NCBI RefSeq assembly: GCF_000183745.1
Contig: NC_014761.1
Coordinates: 1-64,000 of the forward strand
Source of the DNA: Oceanithermus profundus DSM 14977
GTDB taxonomy: Bacteria; Deinococcota; Deinococci; Deinococcales; Marinithermaceae
Direction: 5' to 3'
Length of the DNA stretch: 64,000 nucleotides
Under the pieces are notes generated by a model. The model was not told the origin of the DNA, made no database searches, and worked only from the letters and a program-made list of their open reading frames with translations. Position numbers and translations under genes: made by a program. Within the stretch, counting starts at the first letter, position 1; every line of letters begins with the position of its first letter. Positions 17,747-26,597 of this stretch are shown here, one piece after another.

Positions 17747-19350
17747 CCCCCAAGGACCTGGCGCGGATGCTGGCCGAGGCCGCCGACCTGATGGAGGTCC
17801 TGGGCGAGACGGGCTTCCGGGTGAACGCCTACCGCAAGGCCGCACGGGCGCTCGAGCGCTACGAGGGCGAACTGCCCGAGCTGATGGCCGCGGGCTTCGA
17901 CCGCCTCCCCGGGATCGGCAAGGGGCTCGCCGGGGCGCTGGCCGAGATCGTGGAGACCGGGGAGTTCGGCTACCTCGAGGAGCTGCGCGGCCAAGTGCCC
18001 CCGGGGGTGGCCGAACTCTTCATGGTGCAGGGGCTGGGGCCCAAGCGCATCCGCGCGCTGTGGCAGGCGGGGATCGACAGCCTCGAGGAGCTCGTGCGCG
18101 CCGCCGAGGAGGGGCGCGTCGCCGCCATGCCCGGCTTCGGCAAGAAGACCCAGCAGGCGCTCGCCGAGGCCGCCCGCTTCGCGCTCGCCAACCTGCGGCG
18201 GGTGCACCTGCCGGTGGGGCTCGAGGCCGCCCGGCTGCTGCTCGCCGACCTGGAGGCCGCGGGGATCCACGCCGCGCTGGCCGGCAGCCTGCGCCGCCGG
18301 CTCGAGACCGCGGGCAACGTGGACCTGGTGGCCCGGGCCGCGCCCGAGGCGGTGCTCGCCGCCCTGGGCGAGCACGCGAGCGAGGTGCGCGGCGGCGTGG
18401 TGCACGGGCGGCTCGAGGGGCTGCCGCTGCGCGTCTTCTGCGCCACGGAGCGCGACTTCGGCACCGCGCTGGTGCGCGCCACCGGCTCGGAGAGCTGGGT
18501 GCGGGCGCTGGGCGAGCTGCCCGTCGCCCCCGACGAGGCCGGGGTCTTCGCGGCGCTGGGCCGGCCGCCGGCGCCCCCCTGCTGGCGCGAGCCCGAGCAC
18601 CTGGGGCTCGCGCCCCCGGCCCGCCTCGTCGAGCGGCGCGACCTGGTGGGCCTGGTGCACCTGCACACCGCCTACTCCGACGGCAGCGCCTCGCTGCGCA
18701 CCATGGCCGAGGCGGCCATCGCCGAGGGCTACGCCTACATGGTGGTCAGCGACCATTCGCAGACCGCCGCCTACGCCGGCGGCCTCACCCTGGAGGACCT
18801 CGAGCGCCAGTGGGCCGAGATCGACGCCCTGAACGCCGAGCTCGCCCCCTTCCGCATCCTCAAGGGAATCGAGTCGGACATCCTCCCGGACGGCAGCCTC
18901 GACTACCCGGACGAGGTCCTGGCCCGCTTCGACGTGGTGCTGGGCTCGCTGCACTCCCACCTCCACCTTTCGCCCGAGGAGCAGACCGAGCGGCTCTTGC
19001 GGGCCGTCGAGAGCCCCTACCTGACCGTCCTGGCGCACCCATCGGGCCGCCTGCTGCTGCGGCGCAAGGGCGCGGAGGCCGACTGGGAGCGGGTGCTCGC
19101 GCGCGCCGCGGAGCTGGGGAAGATCGTCGAGATCAACGCCAACCCCTGGCGGCTCGACCTCGACTGGCGGCTGGCGCTCGCGTGGCGCGAGCGGCTCGTC
19201 TTCTCGATCGGGCCCGACGCCCACGCCCCCGAGGGCTACGCCGACGTCGCCTACGGGCTGTGGATGGCGCAGAAGGCGGGGCTGGGCCCCGAGCGGGTGG
19301 CCAACACCTGGCCCGCGGAGCGCTGGCTAGCCCTGCGCGAGGGCGTCTAA
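17743..19350 (+). CDS. PolX-like protein: degenerate polymerase domain plus PHP exonuclease domain
   Basis: A 535-aa protein of bacterial DNA polymerase X architecture: 8-kDa helix-hairpin-helix part (LPGIGKGLAGALAEI), fingers (MVQGLGPKRIRALW), palm, then a C-terminal PHP domain. The PHP motifs are intact: VHLHTAYSDG, VVSDHSQT, GIESDIL, GSLHSHLH, LAHPSGR, EINANPWRLD, GPDAHAPEG, so 3'-5' exonuclease or phosphatase activity is plausible. The palm is unusual: GSLRRRLETAGNVDLV has GN instead of GD, and LPLRVF stands where VDLRVV normally gives the third catalytic aspartate. Polymerase activity is therefore doubtful. GTG start overlaps the preceding stop (GTGA). The 3' end overlaps the convergent antiporter gene by 24 bp. 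Confidence 0.85.
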   Translation: MTPKDLARMLAEAADLMEVLGETGFRVNAYRKAARALERYEGELPELMAAGFDRLPGIGKGLAGALAEIVETGEFGYLEELRGQVPPGVAELFMVQGLGPKRIRALWQAGIDSLEELVRAAEEGRVAAMPGFGKKTQQALAEAARFALANLRRVHLPVGLEAARLLLADLEAAGIHAALAGSLRRRLETAGNVDLVARAAPEAVLAALGEHASEVRGGVVHGRLEGLPLRVFCATERDFGTALVRATGSESWVRALGELPVAPDEAGVFAALGRPPAPPCWREPEHLGLAPPARLVERRDLVGLVHLHTAYSDGSASLRTMAEAAIAEGYAYMVVSDHSQTAAYAGGLTLEDLERQWAEIDALNAELAPFRILKGIESDILPDGSLDYPDEVLARFDVVLGSLHSHLHLSPEEQTERLLRAVESPYLTVLAHPSGRLLLRRKGAEADWERVLARAAELGKIVEINANPWRLDLDWRLALAWRERLVFSIGPDAHAPEGYADVAYGLWMAQKAGLGPERVANTWPAERWLALREGV

Positions 19351-21162
19351 CGCGGCGCGGACCTCGTCCTCGGGAGCGCGCGCGACGAAGACCACGCGCT
19401 CGCCGCGGCTCCAGGTCTGCGCGGCGTGGACGATCTCGGCCTCCTCGCCGCGCAGCCGCACCAGCGGCAGCAGGAAGTCGGGCAGCTCGAGCTGGCCCAC
19501 GGCCCCGCCGGCGAACCCTTCGGGCACGGGCCACTCCAGGGTGACGACGGGCTCGTAGTTGAGGGCGTGCTCCCAGTCGCGGATGTCGATGGGCCGCCCG
19601 AAGGCGATCTGCCCCCCGATCTGCTCCACCATCTCGGCGCTGACGCCCTTGGCGTCGACCACGGGGTAGGCGCGGGCGGTGTGGAACTCCTCGCGGGCGA
19701 TGGCCACGGCCAGAACGTTGACCTCGGCGTTGGTGGTGGCGGCGAGCAGCGTCTCGGCCTCGTCGGCGCCCACGGAGGCGAGGGTGTCCTCCTCCAGGGC
19801 GTTGCCCAGCACCGCCTCGAGCCCGGCGCGCCGGGCGGCCCAGACCAGGCTCTGGTTGCGGTCGATGAGGACGACCTGGCGGCCGTGCTCTTTCATCAGC
19901 TGGCCCACCTTGCGCGCCAGGGGTCCGGCGCCCACGAGGATCGCGAGCTTGCCGGTGCGCCGGGTAAGGCCGAGAAGCCGCGCCACCCAGGGGGCCGTCA
20001 GCCCCGCGAGGGTGACGGTGACGAAGATGGTCACGAAGACCGCGGCCAGGAGCGCGTCGCCCCCGGGGATGCCCGCCCCCCGGAGCGCGAGCGCGAAGAG
20101 CGAGGCCACCGAGGCGGCCACGATGCCGCGGGGCCCGATCCAGGCGACGAAGAACTTCTCCCTCCAGGAGAGCGGCGAGCGCCAGGTCGCCGCCGCCACG
20201 GCCAGGGGGCGCACCACCAGCGCCAGCACCAGCGCGGTCCAGACGGCGGGCCAGCCGGCCTCGCGCACCACCGCCAGCGGCAGGTCGGCGGCCAGGAGGA
20301 TGAAGAGCACGCTGATGCCCAGCACCGTGAGCTGTTCCTTGAAGTGGCGCAGGCGGCGCTCCTCGGGCACCTCGCTGCGCTGGAAGACCAGGCCCATGGC
20401 CACCGCCGCCATCAGGCCGGCCTCGGGCAGGAGCGCCTCGGCGGCGGCGAAGGCGACCCAGACGCCGGCGAGGGCGACCAGGTTGCGCAGCTCGAGCGGC
20501 ACCCAGTCGTGCCGGCGGAAGAGGCGCGAGAGCAGGAGCGCCCCCACCGCCCCGACCGCGCCGCCGGTGAGGAGGCGGCCGAAGTAGGCCCAGACCGCCC
20601 CGTACCAGGTGAGCGGGTGGGCTCCGGAAAGGCCGAGGACGACGTCCATCACCGCGACGGCCAGCACCGCGCCCACGGGGTCGACGAGGATCGCCTCCCC
20701 CTCGAGGATGGCCTTGAGCTTGCGCGGCACCCGCACCCGCCGCAGGAGCGGCTGCACCACGGTGGGTCCGGTTACAGTCATCAGGGAGCCGAAGAGGATG
20801 GCCAGCGGCCAGGTGAACCCGGCCAGCGCGTAGGCGGCCAGCGTGGCCAGCACCCAGGTGACGACCACCCCGGTGGTGATCAGCCCGCGCACCTCGGACG
20901 CGGCGCGGCGCAGGTCCTCGAGGCGCAGGCTCAGGGCGCCCTCGAAGAGGATGACGGCCACGGCCAGCTTGACGAGCACCCCGAGGCCTTCGCCCATGTA
21001 CTCGGGGTGCACCCAGCCGAGGACGCTCGGGCCCGCGAGAACCCCGGTGACCAGCAGCAGGACGATCGCGGGGATGCGCAGCCGGTGCGCGACCAGCTGC
21101 GCCGCCAGGCCCAGGCCCACGGCCCAGGAAATGGTAAGGAGCAGCGCCTGTTCGTGCGGCAC
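19327..21162 (-). CDS. CPA1-type Na+/H+ antiporter with TrkA domains
   Basis: A 611-aa protein. The first 400 residues hold about 12 membrane spans of a cation:proton antiporter: LLLVTGVLAGPSVLGW, LFEGALSLR, TGPTVVQPLLRR, ILVDPVGAVLAV and WIGPRGIVAASVASL. The C-terminal 210 residues are cytoplasmic: a TrkA-N Rossmann domain (LVGAGPLARKVGQLM, VLIDRN) and a TrkA-C-like beta region. By family it exchanges Na+ or K+ for H+, with nucleotide gating by the TrkA part. GTG 21162 starts 6 bp after the LapA-like gene, so the two are cotranscribed. Confidence 0.9.
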   Translation of the reverse strand: MPHEQALLLTISWAVGLGLAAQLVAHRLRIPAIVLLLVTGVLAGPSVLGWVHPEYMGEGLGVLVKLAVAVILFEGALSLRLEDLRRAASEVRGLITTGVVVTWVLATLAAYALAGFTWPLAILFGSLMTVTGPTVVQPLLRRVRVPRKLKAILEGEAILVDPVGAVLAVAVMDVVLGLSGAHPLTWYGAVWAYFGRLLTGGAVGAVGALLLSRLFRRHDWVPLELRNLVALAGVWVAFAAAEALLPEAGLMAAVAMGLVFQRSEVPEERRLRHFKEQLTVLGISVLFILLAADLPLAVVREAGWPAVWTALVLALVVRPLAVAAATWRSPLSWREKFFVAWIGPRGIVAASVASLFALALRGAGIPGGDALLAAVFVTIFVTVTLAGLTAPWVARLLGLTRRTGKLAILVGAGPLARKVGQLMKEHGRQVVLIDRNQSLVWAARRAGLEAVLGNALEEDTLASVGADEAETLLAATTNAEVNVLAVAIAREEFHTARAYPVVDAKGVSAEMVEQIGGQIAFGRPIDIRDWEHALNYEPVVTLEWPVPEGFAGGAVGQLELPDFLLPLVRLRGEEAEIVHAAQTWSRGERVVFVARAPEDEVRAALDALAQG

Positions 21163-21168
21163 GGGGGG

Positions 21169-21792
21169 TCAGGCCTCTTCGTCTGCGGCTTCGTCCCCGC
21201 CCGCGCGGCCCAGCAGCCGGTCTTCGAGCTCGCCCAGGTAGGCGGCCAGGGTGTTGCCGGTGCGTTCGACGTCGGAGGCGAGGCCGCGCTCCAGGCTCTC
21301 CAGACGGGCCAGCAGCTCGCCCTTGAGCTGCTCGGTCTTCTGGTCCACGCGCCCGGAGATCTCGGTGTGCTGCGACTTGAGGGTGTCGTGCTCGAGGGAA
21401 AGGGCCTTGCGCGCCTCCCCGGCCTCGAGGCTGACGTGCGCCTTGAGGTCGGACTGGCCCTGGGCCAGCGCGCTCAGCTCCTGCTCGAGGTAGCGCTTGA
21501 GCTCGGCGAAGCGGCTGGCCTCGGCCTGGTCGGCGAGCTTGCGCGCCTGCTCCACCTGGCGGGCGTAACGGCGGATCTCGATGAGGGCCCCGGTTTCGAT
21601 CACGGCGATGAAGATGAAGTAGAGCAGGCTGAGGAGCGCGATCACGGCCAGCAGGATCAGCCCCAGCGGCGCGGAGACGCGCGTGAAGAGCAGGTTGATC
21701 TCGCTGGGCGCGGTGAAGAGCGGCCAGTTCAGGCCGGCGAAGAGCGCCACCAGCAGCAGGATGACCAGCACGGTCAGGTTGCGTAGGTTCAT
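21169..21792 (-). CDS. LapA-like membrane protein with long coiled coil
   Basis: A 207-aa protein with two N-terminal membrane spans (VLVILLLVALFAGLNWPLF and LGLILLAVIALLSLLYFIFIAV) in the spacing of the LapA/DUF1049 domain, followed by roughly 120 residues of charged heptad-like sequence (ARQVEQARKLADQAEASR onward) likely to form a cytoplasmic coiled coil, and an acidic tail. AAGGGGGTT precedes ATG 21792. It is cotranscribed with the antiporter. Function unknown; a membrane scaffold or assembly role is only a guess. Confidence 0.75.
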   Translation of the reverse strand: MNLRNLTVLVILLLVALFAGLNWPLFTAPSEINLLFTRVSAPLGLILLAVIALLSLLYFIFIAVIETGALIEIRRYARQVEQARKLADQAEASRFAELKRYLEQELSALAQGQSDLKAHVSLEAGEARKALSLEHDTLKSQHTEISGRVDQKTEQLKGELLARLESLERGLASDVERTGNTLAAYLGELEDRLLGRAGGDEAADEEA

Positions 21793-21833
21793 GGAACCCC
21801 CTTTCCCCGGCGGGCCGGGAACGTCGTCTGCGA

Positions 21834-22595
21834 TTATACTTCGCGCGAGATTTTTTCCGGAACGATGCGGGTTCCCAGCTTGCCCGAGAGCAGGCGGGGG
21901 AGGCTGCCGGGCTCGCCCGGGGCGATCATCACCCAGGGGGCGCCGAACTCGAGCGCCGTGAGCGCGGCCCGCACCTTGGGGATCATCCCCCCGGCGATCG
22001 TGCCGTCCTGGATGCGCGCCTCCACCTCGGCCCCGTCGAGTACGGGGATGCGGCTCTCGGGGTCGGCGGGGTCGGCGAGCACCCCCGGCACGTCGGTCAG
22101 GTAGACGAGCGGCTCGCCCAGGCAGCCAGCCACCGCCGCGGCCACCTCGTCGGCGTTGACGTTGAGCGGCCCCCCTTCGGCGCTCGCGATCGGGCTGATC
22201 ACCGGCGTCAGGTGGCGGCTCATCAACGCGAAGAGGAGCGAGGTGTTCACCGCGGTGATCCGCCCCACGCGCCCCAGGCGCTCGTCCAGCGGCTCGGCGC
22301 GCAGCAGCCGGGCGTCGCGGCCGCTGAGGCCCACGGAGAGCCGCCCCAGCTGCGAGAGCCGGTCGGCCAGCTCCTTGCCGAGCTGCGTCAGCACCTGTTC
22401 CACCACCGCCATCTGTTCGGGCGGGGTGACGCGCAGGCCGCTTTCGAACCGGGTTTCGAAGCCGCGCGCCTCCAGCTCGGCCCCGATGCGCGGGCCTCCG
22501 CCGTGCACCACGATCAGCTCCCCCTCGTGGTGCGCGAGGTCGCGCACCAGGGGCTCCGCTCCGTCCAGGCTTCCGCCGATCTTAACCACCAGCAT
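21834..22595 (-). CDS. argB: Acetylglutamate kinase
   Basis: Amino-acid-kinase-fold enzyme (253 aa) phosphorylating N-acetylglutamate in arginine synthesis. Motifs: MLVVKIGGSL (phosphate-binding lysine), VVHGGGPRI, VGLSGRDA, NVNADEVAAAVA, YLTDVPGVL, GMIPKVRAA. HGGGP and TDVPG favour ArgB over LysZ, the aminoadipate kinase of the Thermus lysine pathway, but I cannot exclude dual use. No other arginine gene is adjacent. Starts within the last 14 bp of the preceding 185-aa gene. Confidence 0.88.
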   Translation of the reverse strand: MLVVKIGGSLDGAEPLVRDLAHHEGELIVVHGGGPRIGAELEARGFETRFESGLRVTPPEQMAVVEQVLTQLGKELADRLSQLGRLSVGLSGRDARLLRAEPLDERLGRVGRITAVNTSLLFALMSRHLTPVISPIASAEGGPLNVNADEVAAAVAGCLGEPLVYLTDVPGVLADPADPESRIPVLDGAEVEARIQDGTIAGGMIPKVRAALTALEFGAPWVMIAPGEPGSLPRLLSGKLGTRIVPEKISREV

Positions 22596-23139
22596 GGTCT
22601 TCCTCCAGCGCGGGCCCGGGCGCCGCGTCGTCCTCGACGACCCAGACGTCCTCGGGCAGCCCGCCTTCCTCGTCGAGTTCCAGTACGTCGCCGAATCCGA
22701 TCACGGCGTGGTCGGGAAAGATCCCCAGCATGCCCGCCAGCGCGCGCACCGCCGCGGTCTTGGGCTCCCCCGCCTGGGCGGCGGCCACCGCCGCGGCGTC
22801 CAAGTCGTCGGGCAGGCGCCCGGCGGACCCCGACGGCGCGCCCTCCACCCCCTCGCAGAAGCGGTAGCGGACGCGGCCGCCCTCGGCCAGCCCCCAGCAC
22901 AGCCCCTCGTCCTCGTAAACGGCGAAGAGCGCCGCGCGGCCGATCCGGGCCGCCGCCTCGAGCGCCGCCCAGAGCCGCGCGGGCAGCTCGTCGGCCTCGA
23001 GACCTTCGTCGTAGAGGCTGTACCAGGGCGGATCGGGCGCCACGTAGAGCGCGAGCCCCGGGGTGCGGAGTTCGCGCGCCAGGGCGCGCACCGCGTCCGC
23101 GTCCTGCGTGCGAACGTGCAGGCTGGTGAAGCTGCGCAC
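22582..23139 (-). CDS. Hypothetical protein, 185 aa
   Basis: A 185-aa acidic soluble protein, starting RSFTSLHVRTQDADAVRALAREL and containing LFAVYEDEGLCWGLAEGGRVRYRFCEG and AGMLGIFPDHAVIGFGDVLELD. The second half looks like a scoring or phosphate-handling domain but I recognise no family. GTG 23139 is 6 nt after TAAGAT (plus ATCTTA, 23146-23151), a leaderless start. It overlaps argB by 14 bp, suggesting coexpression with it. Confidence 0.65.
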   Translation of the reverse strand: MRSFTSLHVRTQDADAVRALARELRTPGLALYVAPDPPWYSLYDEGLEADELPARLWAALEAAARIGRAALFAVYEDEGLCWGLAEGGRVRYRFCEGVEGAPSGSAGRLPDDLDAAAVAAAQAGEPKTAAVRALAGMLGIFPDHAVIGFGDVLELDEEGGLPEDVWVVEDDAAPGPALEEDHAGG

Positions 23140-23189
23140 GCCGCAATCTTACACGACCGCCCGCGGGTGCGGGTGAGGTCGGGGCGCGC

Positions 23190-23621
23190 CTAGGGCTCGA
23201 GTCGGAAGCTGACCTGGCCCTTGAGCTCGCCGTTGAAGAGGAAGTAGACCGTCCACTCCCCCTCCTGGACGCGGGCCTTGGTGGGGTTCAGCTTGAAGTG
23301 CCAGAAGGTGGGCTTGACCCGGCCCTCCCAGCTCTTGGGGACGTCGAAGCTGTACCCGGCGCGTTCGACCTCGCCGCGGGGCGGGATCAGGTACATCTCG
23401 AAGGCCTCCTCCCCGGCGTCGCCGGGCTCGAAGCGCCAGTAGGTGACGAAGACGATCGCCCCGTCGGCGGCGTGAAAGACGCGCGCGGGGCGGGCGATCT
23501 TGTAGGTGTGCAGATCGGCGGGGTCGAAGCCGGGCGCGGGCGGGCCCATCTCCACGCGCTCGAGCTGGGCGGCGAAGGCCAGACCGAGGGCCAAGACCAG
23601 CGAAAGACCGATCCGGAGCAT
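23190..23621 (-). CDS. Secreted hypothetical protein
   Basis: A 143-aa protein with a clear N-terminal signal peptide (MLRIGLSLVLALGLAFA, cleavage likely before AQLE). The mature part is beta-rich and aromatic (TFWHFKLNPTKARVQEGEWTVYFLFNGELKGQVSF), like a small extracytoplasmic domain; the end resembles the closing strands of an immunoglobulin-like fold. ATG at 23621 follows TATGCT (plus AGCATA, 23627-23632) by 5 nt, so it is preferred over the upstream in-frame start at 23651. Divergent from the zinc-ribbon gene. Confidence 0.7.
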   Translation of the reverse strand: MLRIGLSLVLALGLAFAAQLERVEMGPPAPGFDPADLHTYKIARPARVFHAADGAIVFVTYWRFEPGDAGEEAFEMYLIPPRGEVERAGYSFDVPKSWEGRVKPTFWHFKLNPTKARVQEGEWTVYFLFNGELKGQVSFRLEP

Positions 23622-23660
23622 ACCCAAGCATACCGCGCGGCGCCGTGCCATAATGCGCGC

Positions 23661-23831
23661 GTGCGTTACGCCTGCCCCTCCTGCGGCCGCTGGGTGCGCC
23701 CCTTCGTCGAGGTGATCGCCGTCAGCTGCACCCGCTGCGGCGCCTACGCCCGCCGCGAGGAGGAGGACCAGGACCCCCTCTTCGCCCGAGGCGAGGCCCC
23801 CGGGGAGGAGGCCGCAGAAGAAGAGGGCTAG
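23661..23831 (+). CDS. Small zinc-ribbon protein, 56 aa
   Basis: A 56-aa protein with two CxxC knuckles, CPSC near the N-terminus and CTRC about 18 residues later, followed by an acidic tail rich in Glu. This is a typical isolated zinc ribbon; function unknown. GTG 23661 lies 6 nt after CATAAT (23649-23654), a leaderless-type promoter. Its stop overlaps the convergent DMT transporter stop by 4 bp. Confidence 0.65.
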   Translation: MRYACPSCGRWVRPFVEVIAVSCTRCGAYARREEEDQDPLFARGEAPGEEAAEEEG

Positions 23832-24736
23832 CGCCGCCCCTGCCCCAGCACGGCCACCCCCACCCCCACGAGCAGCACCGCCGCCCCCGCGAAGACGAGC
23901 GGCGCCGGCACCTCCCCGAAGAAGAGGTAGGCCAAGAACCCCGAGCCCAGGGGCTCGAAGAGGATGGCCAGCGTCACCATCACCGGCGGGATCCAGCGCA
24001 CCGCCCAGTTGAAGCTGGTGTGGCCGATCAGCTGGCTGGTGAGCGCCATGGCCAAGGCGTAGCCGTAGAAGGCGGGCGGCCAGCCGGTGTAGGGGGTGCC
24101 GAAGAGCGCGGGCAGCGGCAGCAGCACCGCCGCCGCGGTGGCGTAGGCTACGGCGACGTACTGCCCGATCGAGAGCCCGCGGCGCTGGGCCTCGCGGCCC
24201 AGCAGGAAGTAGCCGCTCACCGTCCAGGCGCCCACCAGCGCCAGCGCGTCCCCCAGGAGCGGCGCGGAACCGGCCGACCCCCCGGCGGCGTCGCCCAGCC
24301 CGATGAGCACGCCGCCCGCGGTGGCGAGCAAGATGCCCCCCAGGGTGAGGCGGCCGACGCGCTCGCCCAGCCAGAGCCAGCCGAAGAGCGCCACCCAGAT
24401 GGGGTTCGTCGTCACGATCGTGACCGAGGCGGCCACCGAAGTGTAGGCCAGGCTGGTCACCCAGGTGCCGAAGTGGGCGGCGAGGAAGACCCCGGCGAGC
24501 ACGGCCATGGCGAACGCCCCGGGCCGGGGGCGGGCGCGCGCCAGCCCGGGCCAGGTCGGCGCCAGCAGCAGCGCCGCGATCCCCAGGCGCACCCCCGCGA
24601 GCAGCAGGGCCACCCCGGGTCCGGCGCTGCCGGCGCTGGCGAAGGCGAAGCGAATGAAGATCGCGGCCGCGCTCACCGCGGCCACCCCCACGACCAGCAC
24701 GGCGACCACCGTGCCCGAACCCGGACGAGCCCCCAT
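23828..24736 (-). CDS. EamA/DMT-superfamily transporter
   Basis: A 302-aa membrane protein with ten predicted spans arranged as two EamA repeats, each ending in the family pattern (LFGWLWLGERVGRLTLGGILLATAGG and GFLAYLFFGEVPAPLVFAGAAVLLVG). Such proteins export amino acids or related metabolites; substrate unknown. ATG 24736 is 6 nt after TAGGAT (plus ATCCTA, 24743-24748), leaderless. Divergent from the DUF47/phosphate-transport pair, whose -10 lies 35 bp away. Confidence 0.85.
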   Translation of the reverse strand: MGARPGSGTVVAVLVVGVAAVSAAAIFIRFAFASAGSAGPGVALLLAGVRLGIAALLLAPTWPGLARARPRPGAFAMAVLAGVFLAAHFGTWVTSLAYTSVAASVTIVTTNPIWVALFGWLWLGERVGRLTLGGILLATAGGVLIGLGDAAGGSAGSAPLLGDALALVGAWTVSGYFLLGREAQRRGLSIGQYVAVAYATAAAVLLPLPALFGTPYTGWPPAFYGYALAMALTSQLIGHTSFNWAVRWIPPVMVTLAILFEPLGSGFLAYLFFGEVPAPLVFAGAAVLLVGVGVAVLGQGRR

Positions 24737-24782
24737 GGTCCGATCCTACCCCGCAGGGAGACGCGTCCCCGGGCGCTCTGCC

Positions 24783-24788
24783 TATAAT
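24783..24788 (+). promoter_or_regulatory. -10 box of the phosphate-uptake operon
   Basis: A consensus TATAAT 9 nt before the ATG of the DUF47 gene. Initiation about 7 nt after the box would leave a leader of only a few bases. Confidence 0.7.
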
Positions 24789-24797
24789 GGGCTCACC

Positions 24798-25451
24798 ATG
24801 AAACTACCCTCGCTCTTCGGCGGCACCCGCGGCCTGGAGGCCCAGATCGACCTCTACTTCGACAAGGTGCAGGAGGCCGGTCTGGTCTTCGGCCGGGCGA
24901 TGGAGATCTACCTCGACCGCGGCGTCTCGGAAGAGTACGGCGACCTGGTGCGGCGCGTCACCGAGGTGGAGGAGGAGGCCGACGACCTGCGGCGCGAGAT
25001 CGAGACCCAGATGACCACCCACACCCTCATCCCCGAGCTGCGCGAGGACGTGCTCTCGCTCATCGAGCAGGTGGACGAGGTGACCAACCACTACGAGGCG
25101 GCGGTCTACAGCTTCTACATCCAGCGGCCCGTCATCGCCGCGGCCTACCGGGCCGACTTCGCCGAACTGGCGCGGATGGTGCAGCAGACCGCCGAGGAGA
25201 TGGTCACCGCCGCGCGCGCCTTCTTCCGCGACCTCAGCGCCGTGCGCGACCACGTCAAGAAGGTGCAGTTCTACGAGTCCGAGGCCGACAAGATCACCAC
25301 CCGCGTAGGGCGGCAGATCTTCGAGAGCGACCTCGACCTGGCCCACAAGATGCACCTGACCTCCTTCCTCGACCGCCTCGACAGCATCGCCGACACCGCC
25401 GAGGACATCGGCGACAAGCTCTCGATCCTGACGATCAAGCGGATGGTCTGA
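24798..25451 (+). CDS. DUF47/PhoU-related phosphate-transport regulator
   Basis: A 217-aa all-helical protein of the DUF47 (YkaA) family, related to PhoU. It starts KLPSLFGGTRGLEAQIDLYFDKVQEAG and has the heptad-rich helices VEEEADDLRREIETQM and FYESEADKITTRVGRQIFESDL. Members sit next to Pit-type phosphate permeases and are thought to modulate them; here the TGATG stop/start overlap with pit by one base fits that. ATG 24798 follows the TATAAT box above. Full length. Confidence 0.9.
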   Translation: MKLPSLFGGTRGLEAQIDLYFDKVQEAGLVFGRAMEIYLDRGVSEEYGDLVRRVTEVEEEADDLRREIETQMTTHTLIPELREDVLSLIEQVDEVTNHYEAAVYSFYIQRPVIAAAYRADFAELARMVQQTAEEMVTAARAFFRDLSAVRDHVKKVQFYESEADKITTRVGRQIFESDLDLAHKMHLTSFLDRLDSIADTAEDIGDKLSILTIKRMV

Positions 25452-26500
25452 TGAACCCGGGCCTCTTCGCCTACCTGTCGAGCGGCCTCTTCCTGGGCTG
25501 GTCGCTCGGGGCCAACGACGCGGCCAACATCTTCGGCACCGCCGTGGGCACCCGCATGGTGCGCTTCGCGACCGCCGCCCTCATCGCCAGCGTCTTCGTC
25601 ATCCTGGGGGCGGTGATCAGCGGTGCGGGGGCCTCGCACACCCTGGGCAAGCTGGGGGCGATCAACACCCTGCCGGGGGCGTTCATGGCGGCGCTGGCGG
25701 CCGCGCTGAGCGTCTACCTGATGACCCAGCGGGGGCTGCCCGTCTCCACCAGCCAGGCGATCGTCGGCGGCATCATCGGCTGGAACCTCTTCATGGGCCG
25801 GCCCACCGACCCCGCGGTCGTCTCCAAGTTCGCCTTCGCCTGGGTGGCCTCGCCGATCATGGCCGGGATCATGGCGGCGCTGCTCTTCATGCTGACGCGC
25901 GCGGTGCTGCGCCGCACCAAGATCCACCTGCTGCGGCTCGACCACTACACCCGCGCGGGGCTGATCCTGGTGGGCGCCTTCGGGGCCTACAGCCTGGGGG
26001 CCAACAACATCGCCAACGTCATGGGGGTCTTCGTGGGGGTCGCCCCCTTTCGCGATCTGCAGCTGGGCCCGATCGTGCTCACCTCGGCGCAGCAGCTCTT
26101 CCTGATCGGCGGCCTCGCCATCGCCGTGGGCATCTACACCTACTCCGAACGGGTGATGCTGACCGTGGGGCAGGACATCGTGCGCCTCACCCCGGTGGCG
26201 GCGCTGGTGGTGGTGCTGGCGCAGTCGCTGGTGCTCTTCCTCTTCGCCTCGCAGTCGCTGGCTTCCTGGCTGATCCAGCACGGGCTTCCGGCGCTGCCGC
26301 TGGTGCCGGTCTCGAGTTCCCAGGCGGTCGTGGGGGCGGTGATCGGGCTGGGGCTGATCACCCCCGGCGAGCGCGTCCGCTGGGACGTGGTGCGCAACAT
26401 CGCCATCGGCTGGCTCCTCACCCCTACGGTGGCGGCGATCATCTCGGTGGTGGGGATGTTCGTGCTGCAGAACGTCTTCAACCTGCCGGTGCGGCCTTGA
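25451..26500 (+). CDS. pit: Inorganic phosphate transporter, Pit family
   Basis: A 349-aa low-affinity phosphate permease with two repeats of the family signature, GANDAANIFGTAVGT near the N-terminus and GANNIANVMGVFVG in the second half, plus VSTSQAIVGGIIGWN and VSSSQAVVGAVIG. About ten membrane spans. Probably moves metal-phosphate with protons. Cotranscribed with DUF47. Its TGA stop (26498-26500) overlaps the left copy of the direct repeat that bounds the AT-rich HNH insert. Confidence 0.93.
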   Translation: MNPGLFAYLSSGLFLGWSLGANDAANIFGTAVGTRMVRFATAALIASVFVILGAVISGAGASHTLGKLGAINTLPGAFMAALAAALSVYLMTQRGLPVSTSQAIVGGIIGWNLFMGRPTDPAVVSKFAFAWVASPIMAGIMAALLFMLTRAVLRRTKIHLLRLDHYTRAGLILVGAFGAYSLGANNIANVMGVFVGVAPFRDLQLGPIVLTSAQQLFLIGGLAIAVGIYTYSERVMLTVGQDIVRLTPVAALVVVLAQSLVLFLFASQSLASWLIQHGLPALPLVPVSSSQAVVGAVIGLGLITPGERVRWDVVRNIAIGWLLTPTVAAIISVVGMFVLQNVFNLPVRP

Positions 26501-26509
26501 GGCCAAAGC
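26499..26509 (+). repeat. Left 11-bp direct repeat of the HNH insert
   Basis: GAGGCCAAAGC, identical to 27281-27291. It covers the last two bases of the pit stop codon. A perfect 11-mer repeated 782 bp apart at both edges of the AT-rich segment suggests a target-site duplication or recombination site. Confidence 0.75.
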
Positions 26510-26597
26510 AGCCAAAGATCCTTTAGCTCTTGGCGGTTGCACGTCTCTCTGTGAATCAGACGAGGTTTATTCTTGTCATGTGATTTAATCTTGAACT

